Assembly (NCBI GenBank): GCA_016213845.1
Contig: JACQZN010000030.1
Span: 1 to 64,000, forward strand
Origin: Candidatus Wallbacteria bacterium
Lineage (GTDB): Bacteria > Muiribacteriota > UBA6191 > JACPRK01
Length of the DNA stretch: 64,000 nt
Direction: 5' to 3'
Shown here: piece after piece, positions 9,101 through 15,564 of the stretch
How positions within the stretch are numbered: the stretch's first letter is position 1
Layout of the letters: each line of letters opens with the position of its first letter
Program-made: the position numbers and the translations under genes
The notes under the pieces: model-generated
Seen by the model: the letters and a program-made list of their open reading frames with translations, nothing else
Told to the model about the DNA's origin: nothing
The model's database searches: none

Positions 9101-10120
9101 GCCGTTGCGCGTGGCGTTGTGCTTGCGGACGTTGCCGCTGGCGTCGAACCAGTCGCCGACGTTGTACTTGACCCACTTCTTGGACGCGGCGGTCTCCTTC
9201 TCATTCCACTGGATGGGCAAGGTGTACCAGCTGCCGCCGATGCGGGTCTGGAAGCGCTGCTTCCAGTCGCCCGTGCCGCCGTGGGTGCGGAGCGCCTCGT
9301 AGGTGTGCTTGGTGCCGTTGGAGCGGTCGACCAGGGCGACGAAGTAGCGGTTCTCCGCTGTCTTGCTCAGCTCGATCTTGACCGGCTGGGTGCCGACGGC
9401 CGTGTCGGTGAAGGAGAGGGTGCGGACGTTCGAGCCCGAATCCGCGGAGAAGTCGGCGACGACGTCGAAGCCGTTGGCCTTTTCGACGGGATCGTTGATG
9501 TTGCGAATCGGCTTGGTGTGCTTTGTGGCGTTGAAGGCGTCGTAGTGCGACGTGTGGCAGGCGCGGCAACGGCCGGCCCCGACGAATGCCTTGGCGACCG
9601 GGCGGGCCGGATCGATCGTGTCGGTGTCCGCCGTGCCGAGGGGGTCGAGGGTTTTGAGTGCACCCAGCGAGGTGATCGAGTCCTTGAGGACAGGGACGTC
9701 CCGCAGGGTCAGCGTGCGGTAACCGGGAATGGAGATCGTGAAGGTGTAAATCGAGGCCGGCAGAGAAAGGCTGAAGTTGCCGGCCGCGTCGGTGCGGATG
9801 GAGTATCCGCCGCGGTCGGTGGCGATCGTGGCGAGCGAGGCCGGTTCGACCTTCGGAGCCGCGCCTGCCTTGGCGACCAGCTTGGAGACGTTGCCGCTGA
9901 TGCCGCCGGTCACCGAGAGGCTCGCAGTCGGGTTGCCGATGCCATTGGCGCGCAGCTGGGCCAGCGCCTGCTCGAGCGACAGACTGGTCAAGGCCACGCT
10001 ACCGGCCGTGGAGCCGCTCCCCCCGCCCCCTCCGCCACAGGACGTGCAGGTGACTGCAAGAACGACCAGCACCGCCAACAGGCTGTGGTTATGAGTTTGG
10101 CCTGAACTGCTGCTCGACAT
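6149..10120 (-). CDS. Multiheme c-type cytochrome lipoprotein with two 8-heme-type modules
   Basis: A 1323-residue exported cytochrome, probably in the outer membrane or periplasm and acting in electron transfer. The N-terminus has a hydrophobic signal ending at a cysteine followed by a Gly/Ser-rich linker, as in lipoproteins. A carboxypeptidase-regulatory-like beta domain precedes seven CXXCH motifs (first at about residue 185: CRACH, CFGCH, CENCH, CGQCH, CFDCH, CLRCH, CTACH) and an unusual CX6CH at 659-667. A second beta domain (about 710-790) precedes eight more CXXCH (CKTCH near 812 to CTSCH at 1290). The halves share DWKQRF..KIG and LPIQW blocks, showing internal duplication. ATG at 10120 is chosen over the GTG at 10129 because AAGGAG lies 10 nt upstream. 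A -24/-12 promoter lies at 10229-10214 and a terminator follows the stop. Confidence 0.92.
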   Translation of the reverse strand: MSSSSSGQTHNHSLLAVLVVLAVTCTSCGGGGGGSGSTAGSVALTSLSLEQALAQLRANGIGNPTASLSVTGGISGNVSKLVAKAGAAPKVEPASLATIATDRGGYSIRTDAAGNFSLSLPASIYTFTISIPGYRTLTLRDVPVLKDSITSLGALKTLDPLGTADTDTIDPARPVAKAFVGAGRCRACHTSHYDAFNATKHTKPIRNINDPVEKANGFDVVADFSADSGSNVRTLSFTDTAVGTQPVKIELSKTAENRYFVALVDRSNGTKHTYEALRTHGGTGDWKQRFQTRIGGSWYTLPIQWNEKETAASKKWVKYNVGDWFDASGNVRKHNATRNGVLTEVFGPAQHNSYERKCFGCHGTMQGIKRVDAAASVAGEGDVGDYVAEYSSLVVSCENCHGPGYPHVDTQNPNDIVNPSKSAVRTNKLSYARANEVCGQCHIRGESIYTAPSVAGLTETTAQRKYEYPWTADNKPYRLGNDLLATSYDIEGTSKYWNPKYTRNVHSFQHHQQWLDNERGAHGFEAAQVTCFDCHDPHGNRSGGRKHQLLASTDDNALCLRCHGKDGRAQTRFLLPGESSTNSSIKLVTEHTKHSYNPTGSGGPVASRCTACHMQKTASSALRYDISDHTQRIIKPVESLDMADNGGDKSAGLVIPHSCASSTVGCHNSSSFPGGDFFVGTGDVRTDSSARGKLVAAVNGYESKFGSRKAVGTNVAGQLGTLEGTVTLGGVPMEGVRVMADRGEDFDETAEDGKFRLLLPKGTYNLFAVHPSFKTTSLEAVLVTSGAVNGNLKLVLGALGTGETQFAGSQKCKTCHADYYNRWQKTLHNRGIRYIDAADDRDPRFLVVADFGAEGVGRTIRSTESDFSALGTAQIRLLKQNGVYTVTLVNGDSSIAGTYTVLRTYGGGRGDWKQRFLVKIGNSSYILPIQWSEYGPVGPTKNPRFKTYNLTNWFNTTTKVFSTPAKAKSFEYQCTACHATGIEVEYRQAANEAFTKFSEMNTGCEKCHGPGGSHYRTGDATKILNPDKFATAIRKLDTCGQCHSRGNSAVKPDGAAATEYGVQSRTEAQTGVFRLGLYSVLETAPVFTTFFSNAVTTLDDRYWNSATWTVTSSTADVSFVPVTTQRRVSIKHHQQANDLQASVHFAAGVTCWACHDAHGTSNKANLKLPDGNLIVNGQINEQSLCLSCHGPSASASAATQRFTSVASLRTHITGGVGAHQDAEAQFSCTACHMPRTAQTVEKWDIASHTFQPIDPQVSLNMWLSGGNGNTDPTRKGVGSTASTDVIYNACTSCHSDRKGSLNALKLGVQVYKVFRTGGGGTIQ

Positions 10121-10213
10121 TTGCTCCACTCTCCTTGGGATCTACCCGCGGTAGGTACTCTAACGTCCCATGCGTTCGCGAAGACTCTAGTTGATGAAAT
10201 GGGACTTGAACAC

Positions 10214-10229
10214 TGCAAATTCGAGTCCA
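10214..10229 (-). promoter_or_regulatory. Sigma-54-type promoter for the multiheme cytochrome
   Basis: Minus-strand TGGACTCGAATTTGCA has GG-N10-GC spacing and a perfect TTGCA -12 box. The predicted transcription start is near 10203, 83 nt before the ATG at 10120. Confidence 0.7.
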
Positions 10230-10418
10230 GCGTCAATGTGACGGGAAAGTTACAAGCATGATCGCTCCAGAAGCGGGAGTAGCGGCACGCGAGTGGCAGT
10301 TGGCCGGACACGTTCACCGCGGCCTAAAAGTCCCCCCTTGCCCCCAACAGTGACCCGGGTCGCCTGGTGACGCGTCCGCACGGCCGCGGGCCGGACTCGC
10401 TGGCTCGAGGCGCAACCG

Positions 10419-10434
10419 AGGCACACTCCTTGCG
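10419..10434 (+). promoter_or_regulatory. Sigma-54-type promoter for the two-component operon
   Basis: AGGCACACTCCTTGCG matches the -24/-12 pattern (GGCAC and TTGC with GG-N10-GC). The predicted start near 10445 is only about 2 nt before the GTG at 10447, implying a nearly leaderless kinase mRNA or a downstream translation start. The rest of 10121-10446 holds no gene, only this and the divergent promoter; a near-palindrome GTGACCCGGGTCGC at 10350-10363 is a possible activator site. Confidence 0.68.
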
Positions 10435-10446
10435 AGCCCTTGGGAC

Positions 10447-11580
10447 GTGAACATTCCGCTGTCATGGAAGCTGGCTGTGATGGTCTCGGGGGTGGTCGTC
10501 GTCGTCAGCATCGCGATGGTGATGGCCTGGGCCGGGGCGCACGCCGGCCATGACTTCGAGCATCTGGGCGACGAGTCGGCGATGAACTTCGTCCGGCTGG
10601 CGTTGCTGAACGCCGTCTTCTGGACCGTTGTCGCGGGCGTCCTCTCCGCCGTCTACGTCCGGCGCATCACGCTGCCGCTCTCCCGCATCGCCGCCGCCGC
10701 GGCGCAGGTCGAAGCCGGCAACCTCGACGTCCGCGTGCCGGTCCCGGAGGGAGACGAGATGGGCACGTTCACGGCGCAGTTCAACAACCTGGTCGCCTCG
10801 CTCAGGAACCAGCGCTCCGAGATCGACCGGCTGGTGGAGGACCTGAACCGCGCCAACGCCAACCTGGCAGGCGACGTTCGGCGTTCCGAGCGGCTGGCGG
10901 CCCTGGGGACGCTATCGGCGGGCCTGGCGCACGAGTTGAACAACCTCCTCAACAGCATCGCCGGGTACACCTCGGTGATGCAGGTGGAGCTCGGGGAGCA
11001 GCACGAGCTGGCCGACGATCTGACGATTGTGCGGCGGGAGTGCCAGCGCGCCTCCGAGCTGATCTCGCGTTTCCTGATGTTCGCGCGGCCGGCGGCGCTC
11101 AAGCCACGGCCGGGCAGCGTGGAGGAGATCCTGGAGAGCTGCCTTTCGGTCCTGGCGCTGCCGATGCAGAAGCAGGACGTGCGGCTGGTGCGGGAGCTGG
11201 AAGAGGAGCTGCCCGTGATCGTCTGCGACTCCGTGATGCTCGAGCAGGCGCTCTTCAATGTCATGCACAACGCCGTCCAGGCCATGAAGCGGGGCGGCAC
11301 GCTGACGGTGACCGCACGGCGCGTCCCGACGGAGAGGATTGCGATCTGCGTGGAGGACACCGGCCCCGGCATCCCGGAGGAGTTCCTGCCCAAGGTCTTC
11401 GACCCGTTCTTCACGACCAAGGGCCCGGGCGAGGGAACCGGGCTGGGCCTGGCGATTGCCCACCGCATCCTGGAGCAGCACGACGGCACCATTCACATCG
11501 CTAGCTCCGCGGGCGCGGGGACCCGGGTCGTGATGGAGCTGCCGATCCAGGGGAGACTGAACGAGGTGGTGGCGCTGTGA
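10447..11580 (+). CDS. Membrane sensor histidine kinase (HAMP, HisKA, HATPase)
   Basis: A 377-residue sensor kinase. Two membrane helices (about residues 8-28 and 52-72) flank a very short periplasmic loop, then a HAMP segment with [10 protein letters not shown], a coiled linker, the H-box [11 protein letters not shown] with phospho-acceptor His162, and an ATPase domain with N (NVMHNAVQ), G1 (EDTGPGIP) and G2 (GTGLGLAI) boxes. The tiny loop suggests that it senses a signal within the membrane or via HAMP rather than through a large sensor domain. Its stop overlaps the GTG of the NtrC-type regulator by 4 nt, so the pair is a cognate two-component system. No ribosome-binding site precedes the GTG, and the predicted sigma-54 start lies just before it. 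Confidence 0.88.
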   Translation: MNIPLSWKLAVMVSGVVVVVSIAMVMAWAGAHAGHDFEHLGDESAMNFVRLALLNAVFWTVVAGVLSAVYVRRITLPLSRIAAAAAQVEAGNLDVRVPVPEGDEMGTFTAQFNNLVASLRNQRSEIDRLVEDLNRANANLAGDVRRSERLAALGTLSAGLAHELNNLLNSIAGYTSVMQVELGEQHELADDLTIVRRECQRASELISRFLMFARPAALKPRPGSVEEILESCLSVLALPMQKQDVRLVRELEEELPVIVCDSVMLEQALFNVMHNAVQAMKRGGTLTVTARRVPTERIAICVEDTGPGIPEEFLPKVFDPFFTTKGPGEGTGLGLAIAHRILEQHDGTIHIASSAGAGTRVVMELPIQGRLNEVVAL

Positions 11581-12938
11581 CACGCGTGCTGGTCATCGAC
11601 GACCTGGAGAGCGCGCGCAGTCTCTTCACGCGCTTCCTGGGCGCGGCCGGGTACGACGTCGACGCGCATGCCGGAGTGAGAAGCGCGCTCGAGTCCGTTC
11701 GGCGCGGCGGCATCGACATCGTGCTGACGGATCTCAAGATGCCCGGGATGGACGGCCTGCAAGGGTTGCAGGAGATCCACGCCATCGAACCCGAACTGCC
11801 GGTGATCGTGGTCACGGCGTTCGCCACGGTGGACACCGCCGTGGAGGCGATGAGGCTGGGGGCAGTCGACTACATCAAGAAACCGTTCGAACCAGAGGAG
11901 GTGAAGCTGCTCATCGAGCGGGCGCTCAAGCAGCGGGACCTGGCCCGGGAGAACGTGCAGCTCAAGGAGCGCATTCGCCGCGAGGCGCTGGCCGGCGTGG
12001 TCGCCCGCAGCGGACCGATGCGAGCGGCGGTCACGCTGGTGCAGAAGATCGCGCCCGCCGACGTCACCGTGCTCATCACGGGGGAAACCGGCACGGGCAA
12101 GGACCGGATCGCCCGGCTGATCCATTCGCTTTCGCGGCGCGCGGACCATCCGTTCGTCTCGCTCAACTGCTGCGCCATCGCCGAGACGCTGCTGGAAAGC
12201 GAGCTCTTCGGCCACGTGAAGGGGGCCTTCTCGGGGGCGAGCTCCGACCACCGGGGATTTCTGGCCGAGGCGTCCGGGGGGACGCTGTTCCTGGACGAGA
12301 TCGGGGACCTCGCGCTGGCGCTGCAGCCGAAGCTCCTGCGGGTGCTGCAGAGCGGGGAGTACTACCCCGTGGGCAGCCACCGGCTGGCGCGGTGCGAGGC
12401 GAGAATCCTCTGCGCGACGAACCAGGACCTCGGCGCGCTGGTGACGCGCGGCGGCTTCCGCGCGGATCTCTTCTACCGCATCAACGTCGTGACGGTTCCG
12501 CTGCCGCCGCTTCGAGACCGCCGGGAGGACATCCCGGCGCTGGCGGCGGAGTTCCTGACGCACTACTCGGCCAAGTTCGGCGCAGGTCCGCTCGAGCTCG
12601 CCGACGACGTCGTCGAGTTCCTGCAGAGCTACCCGTGGCCGGGCAATGTCCGGCAGCTGGAAAACGTCATCGAACGCAGCGTGCTGGTCGCCTCGGGGAA
12701 CTTCGTCCGGCGAGCCGATCTGCCGGCCGAGCTGCTGGGTGGCGGCGCGAACTTACCGGCCGCACAGGGCAACGGCTGGGAGGCCGCGCGGGACGCCTTC
12801 GAGAAGGCGTACTTGAGCCGGCTCCTGGAGGCCGCGGGCGGCAGCATCGCGTCCGCGTCGCGGATGGCCGGCGTCCACCGGGCCACGCTCTACAAGTGGC
12901 TCACGCGCCACGGGCTGCAGAAGGGAGGCGAGGCGTGA
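11577..12938 (+). CDS. NtrC-family sigma-54-dependent response regulator
   Basis: A 453-residue activator with three domains. The receiver domain has phospho-acceptor Asp52 (VLTDLKMPGMDG) and the KP motif near residue 102. The AAA+ domain has Walker A GETGTGK (Lys175), Walker B TLFLDEIGDL, and a sigma-54-contacting loop reading GAFSGA at 216-221 instead of GAFTGA. The C-terminal Fis-type helix-turn-helix is ASRMAGVHRATLYKWL. It is coupled to the histidine kinase by a GTGA overlap. Because -24/-12 elements lie before both flanking cytochromes and many other operons here, this protein is the obvious candidate to activate at least some of them, including its own operon; that is inference. Confidence 0.93.
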   Translation: MTRVLVIDDLESARSLFTRFLGAAGYDVDAHAGVRSALESVRRGGIDIVLTDLKMPGMDGLQGLQEIHAIEPELPVIVVTAFATVDTAVEAMRLGAVDYIKKPFEPEEVKLLIERALKQRDLARENVQLKERIRREALAGVVARSGPMRAAVTLVQKIAPADVTVLITGETGTGKDRIARLIHSLSRRADHPFVSLNCCAIAETLLESELFGHVKGAFSGASSDHRGFLAEASGGTLFLDEIGDLALALQPKLLRVLQSGEYYPVGSHRLARCEARILCATNQDLGALVTRGGFRADLFYRINVVTVPLPPLRDRREDIPALAAEFLTHYSAKFGAGPLELADDVVEFLQSYPWPGNVRQLENVIERSVLVASGNFVRRADLPAELLGGGANLPAAQGNGWEAARDAFEKAYLSRLLEAAGGSIASASRMAGVHRATLYKWLTRHGLQKGGEA

Positions 12939-13148
12939 ACGTCGCCGCGGCACGACTCGGGTGTCGCCGGACGGCGACACCGGCTCATGACGCACTGCGG
13001 CTGGAGCAGGACGTTCGCCACGCTCGCAGACGTCGCGTTCGGGCGACAGGGAAGATCGGGACGAAACCCATAAAACCCTTTATCGATGCGGCTTCTCAAA
13101 GTTGGCCCGCCGCGTGTACTGCTCATCGCCGTACCGGAGGTGAGCAAG

Positions 13149-13445
13149 ATGCAGGAAGTCAAAGAGAAGAGCGTTTGGATCGGTGCGATGGTTGGTACGG
13201 TCATGTTCCTGGCCGCGGGACTGGTTCCAGCGCTGTTGTACGGCGGGTATCTGGGAGTGTTGATCGGCACGACGCTGACGGGGGCGCCCGTGGAGCAGGG
13301 CGGGATCGGCGGGTACCTCGTGCTGGTCGGGATGGCCATCGGGATGGTCAGCGTCTGGTTCCTGTTCGTGGTAGCTGGCTCGGCCGTGGGCGCGCTGTCG
13401 TCCTGGGCCATCGCCAAGCTCCACCGGAGCGAAAACGCCGCGTAG
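13149..13445 (+). CDS. Small membrane protein, two helices
   Basis: A 98-residue protein with two long hydrophobic helices (about residues 10-45 and 54-85) and short charged ends. ATG at 13149 is favoured because GGAGGTGAG precedes it; an upstream start at 13086 would add unrelated residues. It lies 46 nt before the cytochrome c/b fusion gene and is probably co-transcribed. I do not recognise a family. A small membrane partner of the cytochrome b module is plausible from position only. The 210 bp upstream (12939-13148) contain no gene and no convincing -24/-12 element. Confidence 0.7.
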   Translation: MQEVKEKSVWIGAMVGTVMFLAAGLVPALLYGGYLGVLIGTTLTGAPVEQGGIGGYLVLVGMAIGMVSVWFLFVVAGSAVGALSSWAIAKLHRSENAA

Positions 13446-13491
13446 GCTCCGCAGGGTGCGGGCAGGCTCGCGGCCTGGAGGTCGAATCCTC

Positions 13492-14952
13492 ATGAGTGCG
13501 CCGATGATGTCGCGGTCCTGGGTCCTGGGTGCGGTGGCCGTCTGGCTCGCCTTGGCGGGCCAGACGGCCGCGCTGGGTGAGGAAGCCAAGCCGGGGGCGG
13601 CCGCGTGTCTGGAGTGCCATGACACGTGGGACGCCGGCCGGCTCGACTCATTCTCCAGGTCGGCGCACGGGCAGCAGTCGTGTCTGGACTGCCATACCGG
13701 GATGGCGGAGTACCCCCACACGACCGCGCCGGCCGGGCCGTTTGCCTCCTGTGTCGGATGCCATGAGAACGCCGCCAAGGGATTCGCTGGAAGCGTCCAC
13801 AGGATAGCCGGCCTCCAGGGTGTGAAGGCCTTCCAGAAGGACTGCAAGGCCTGTCACGGAGAGCCGCACGTCATGACCAAGCGTGCTCCCGGGCAGGAGC
13901 CAGAGGACGTCTGCAGCCGCTGCCACGAGAACAAGGCGATGCAGAGCCGCCTGGGTCTGCCGACCGCGGTCTGGAAGAGTTACGAAAGCAGCGTCCACGG
14001 CCAGAAGCGGATGCTCGGAAGCAAGAAATCGCCTGGGTGCGTCGACTGCCATGGCTCCCACCGAATCACGTCGCCCGCGTCCGCGGCCTCGGAGCTCAGC
14101 CTGGCGAACCGGGCGCAGGTCTGCGCGCGGTGCCACGAGGGCGCCACGCGGATGTTCTCGCTCACCTTCTCGCACGATCCGATCGACGACAAGCACGCGC
14201 CGGCGGCGACGCTGGTGAGCCGTATCTACTCGGCCTTGATCGTGTTCACGCTTCTTTTCTTCGGCGCGATGATCGCACTGGAGCTCTTCTCGCTGGTAGC
14301 CAGGAAGCTCTTGCGGCGTCCGCTTCCGCATCCGCATATCGACCCGGAGGAGCGTTTCACTCGCTCGCAGCGCGTGCAGCACTTCGTCATCATCCTGACG
14401 TTCGTCGCGCTGGTGCTCACGGGCCTGCCGCTGCTTGCGGGAAGCCTCGATTCCGAGACCCGGCTGCTGGCGCTCTTCGGCGGGGTCGAGACGGCCGCAC
14501 TGGTCCACCGGGTCGCCGGCACGCTCATGATCCTGGCGACGCTCTGGCACATCGGCTGGCTCTGGGGGCTCAATGTCCGCGGGCAAATGCCGTTGTCGAT
14601 GATGCCCGCGCTCGACGACTTCATCGAGTTCCGGGAGCAAGTGCGCACGTTCCTACTGCTGCGCGACGAGGCGCCCAAGCGCGCCGGCAAGTACGGCTGG
14701 ATCGAGAAGGTCGAGTACTGGGCTTTCGCCTGGGGACTGGGAGTCATGGGCCTGACGGGCCTGATGCTCTGGTTCCCCGTGGCCGCCGCCGCCTGGCTGC
14801 CCAAGGGCGGTCTCTTCATTGTGCAGCTGGTCCACGGCTTCGAGGCGATTCTCGCCACCGCGTCCGTCTTCCTCTGGCACTTCTACCAGGTCCACCTCAA
14901 GCCCGGCTTCTTCCCCATGAACTGGACCTGGCTGACCGGCAAGGAGAAGTAG
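13492..14952 (+). CDS. Heptaheme cytochrome c fused to membrane cytochrome b
   Basis: A 486-residue membrane electron-transfer protein. After a signal peptide (about residues 1-33) come seven CXXCH motifs between residues 39 and 215 (CLECH, CLDCH, CVGCH, CKACH, CSRCH, CVDCH, CARCH), then about five membrane helices from residue 243 on. Helical histidines (RVQHF, LVHRV, LWHIG, LVHGF, LWHFYQVH) resemble heme-b ligands of dihaem cytochrome b proteins from hydrogenases and formate dehydrogenases. This fits a quinol oxidase or reductase module that passes electrons between the quinone pool and periplasmic multiheme carriers such as the two large cytochromes nearby. The ATG at 13492 has GGAGGT 9 nt upstream. 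A dispersed repeat follows the stop. Confidence 0.9.
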   Translation: MSAPMMSRSWVLGAVAVWLALAGQTAALGEEAKPGAAACLECHDTWDAGRLDSFSRSAHGQQSCLDCHTGMAEYPHTTAPAGPFASCVGCHENAAKGFAGSVHRIAGLQGVKAFQKDCKACHGEPHVMTKRAPGQEPEDVCSRCHENKAMQSRLGLPTAVWKSYESSVHGQKRMLGSKKSPGCVDCHGSHRITSPASAASELSLANRAQVCARCHEGATRMFSLTFSHDPIDDKHAPAATLVSRIYSALIVFTLLFFGAMIALELFSLVARKLLRRPLPHPHIDPEERFTRSQRVQHFVIILTFVALVLTGLPLLAGSLDSETRLLALFGGVETAALVHRVAGTLMILATLWHIGWLWGLNVRGQMPLSMMPALDDFIEFREQVRTFLLLRDEAPKRAGKYGWIEKVEYWAFAWGLGVMGLTGLMLWFPVAAAAWLPKGGLFIVQLVHGFEAILATASVFLWHFYQVHLKPGFFPMNWTWLTGKEK

Positions 14953-14989
14953 GATCAGCGGCAGCGACGAGGGGGCGGACTGCGAAGTC

Positions 14990-15029
14990 CATCCTTCGAC
15001 AAGCATGTCCTGAGCATGCCGAAGGATGA
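14990..15029. repeat. Dispersed imperfect palindromic repeat, copy 1
   Basis: CCTTCGACAAGCATG, TCCTGA spacer, GCATGCCGAAGG; the arms can fold into an imperfect hairpin. A near-identical copy in the same orientation lies at 15363, on the other side of the GIY-YIG gene. Confidence 0.85.
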
Positions 15030-15042
15030 CCCTCGAGGTGCC

Positions 15043-15339
15043 TCAGCGGCTCCCCGGCTTTCGGCTCGCGGAGAGCTGGGGCAGCTTTTCCCAGCGCTCG
15101 GCGATCAGGGCCTCCTTCTTGGCCCTCGACCAGCCCTTGATCTGGCGCTCGCGCTCAAAGGCATCTTGACGCGACTCGAACGCGCACTGGTAGATCAGCT
15201 CCGCGGGCCTTCGCGATTCCGTGTAACCCGGAACCGCCCCGGACACTGGCTGAGCAAGCCTCAGTTCGAGATCGTCGGTATGCCCAACGTAGTAGGAGCC
15301 GTCCACGCAACGCAGAATGTAGACAAAGAACGGCCTCAT
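15043..15339 (-). CDS. GIY-YIG domain nuclease, standalone
   Basis: A 98-residue protein with the GIY-YIG core as VYILRC...YYVGHT near the N-terminus, and downstream Arg/Glu residues (ESRRPAELIYQ, AFERERQIKGWSRAKKEALI) that match small standalone GIY-YIG family proteins. The ATG at 15339 gives a product that starts at the domain; the frame extends to 15390 without family-like sequence. No strong ribosome-binding site is seen. It is bracketed by two direct copies of the dispersed palindromic repeat, in contrast to the respiratory genes around it. This suggests a small mobile or selfish cassette, but catalytic competence is not shown. Confidence 0.85.
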   Translation of the reverse strand: MRPFFVYILRCVDGSYYVGHTDDLELRLAQPVSGAVPGYTESRRPAELIYQCAFESRQDAFERERQIKGWSRAKKEALIAERWEKLPQLSASRKPGSR

Positions 15340-15362
15340 GTAGGGTAGCCCACCTCGGCGGG

Positions 15363-15410
15363 CATCCTTCGATAAGCATGTCCTGAGCATGCCGAAGGGC
15401 TCAGGATGAG
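15363..15410. repeat. Dispersed imperfect palindromic repeat, copy 2
   Basis: Same core as copy 1 (CCTTCGATAAGCATG ... GCATGCCGAAGG), extended by GCTCAGGATGAG. It lies directly upstream of the GIY-YIG start. Confidence 0.85.
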
Positions 15411-15440
15411 CGGATGGGAGGGTGGGGGTGGGGCACGGGC

Positions 15441-15488
15441 TGGGGCTGGGGCTGGGGCTGGGGCTGGGGCTGGGGCTGGGGCTGGGGC
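15441..15488 (+). repeat. TGGGGC x 8 tandem hexamer
   Basis: Eight perfect TGGGGC units, preceded by further G-runs. The repeated G4 tracts could form G-quadruplexes on the plus strand. A four-unit relative lies at 40275-40298. Confidence 0.9.
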
Positions 15489-15511
15489 ACGGATTTGCGC
15501 CCAGACGAAAA

Positions 15512-15539
15512 CCCCCGGAGCGGTTGCCCGCTCCGGGGG
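15512..15539 (-). terminator. Intrinsic terminator after the PKD-cytochrome gene
   Basis: Perfect 12-bp stem (CCCCCGGAGCGG at 15512-15523 with its complement at 15528-15539), loop TTGC. On the minus strand it is followed by TTTTCGTC, 26 nt past the stop at 15565. Confidence 0.8.
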
Positions 15540-15564
15540 GACGGATTACAGAGTTGCCGGCCCG

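Noticed and set aside
6086-10105. A plus-strand open frame of about 1339 codons opposite the large cytochrome gene.
   Set aside because: It is antisense to a gene with 15 CXXCH motifs and lipoprotein features; it has Arg/Val/Gly-rich composition with no domains. Long antisense frames are expected in GC-rich coding DNA.
13100-13135. TTGGCCCGCCGCG...TGC as a possible -24/-12 promoter for the cytochrome c/b operon.
   Set aside because: GG to GC spacing is 15 bp rather than 10, so it does not fit the sigma-54 pattern.
13086-13148. N-terminal extension of the small membrane protein from an ATG at 13086.
   Set aside because: The ATG at 13149 has a strong GGAGGTGAG site and the extension adds no family-like sequence.
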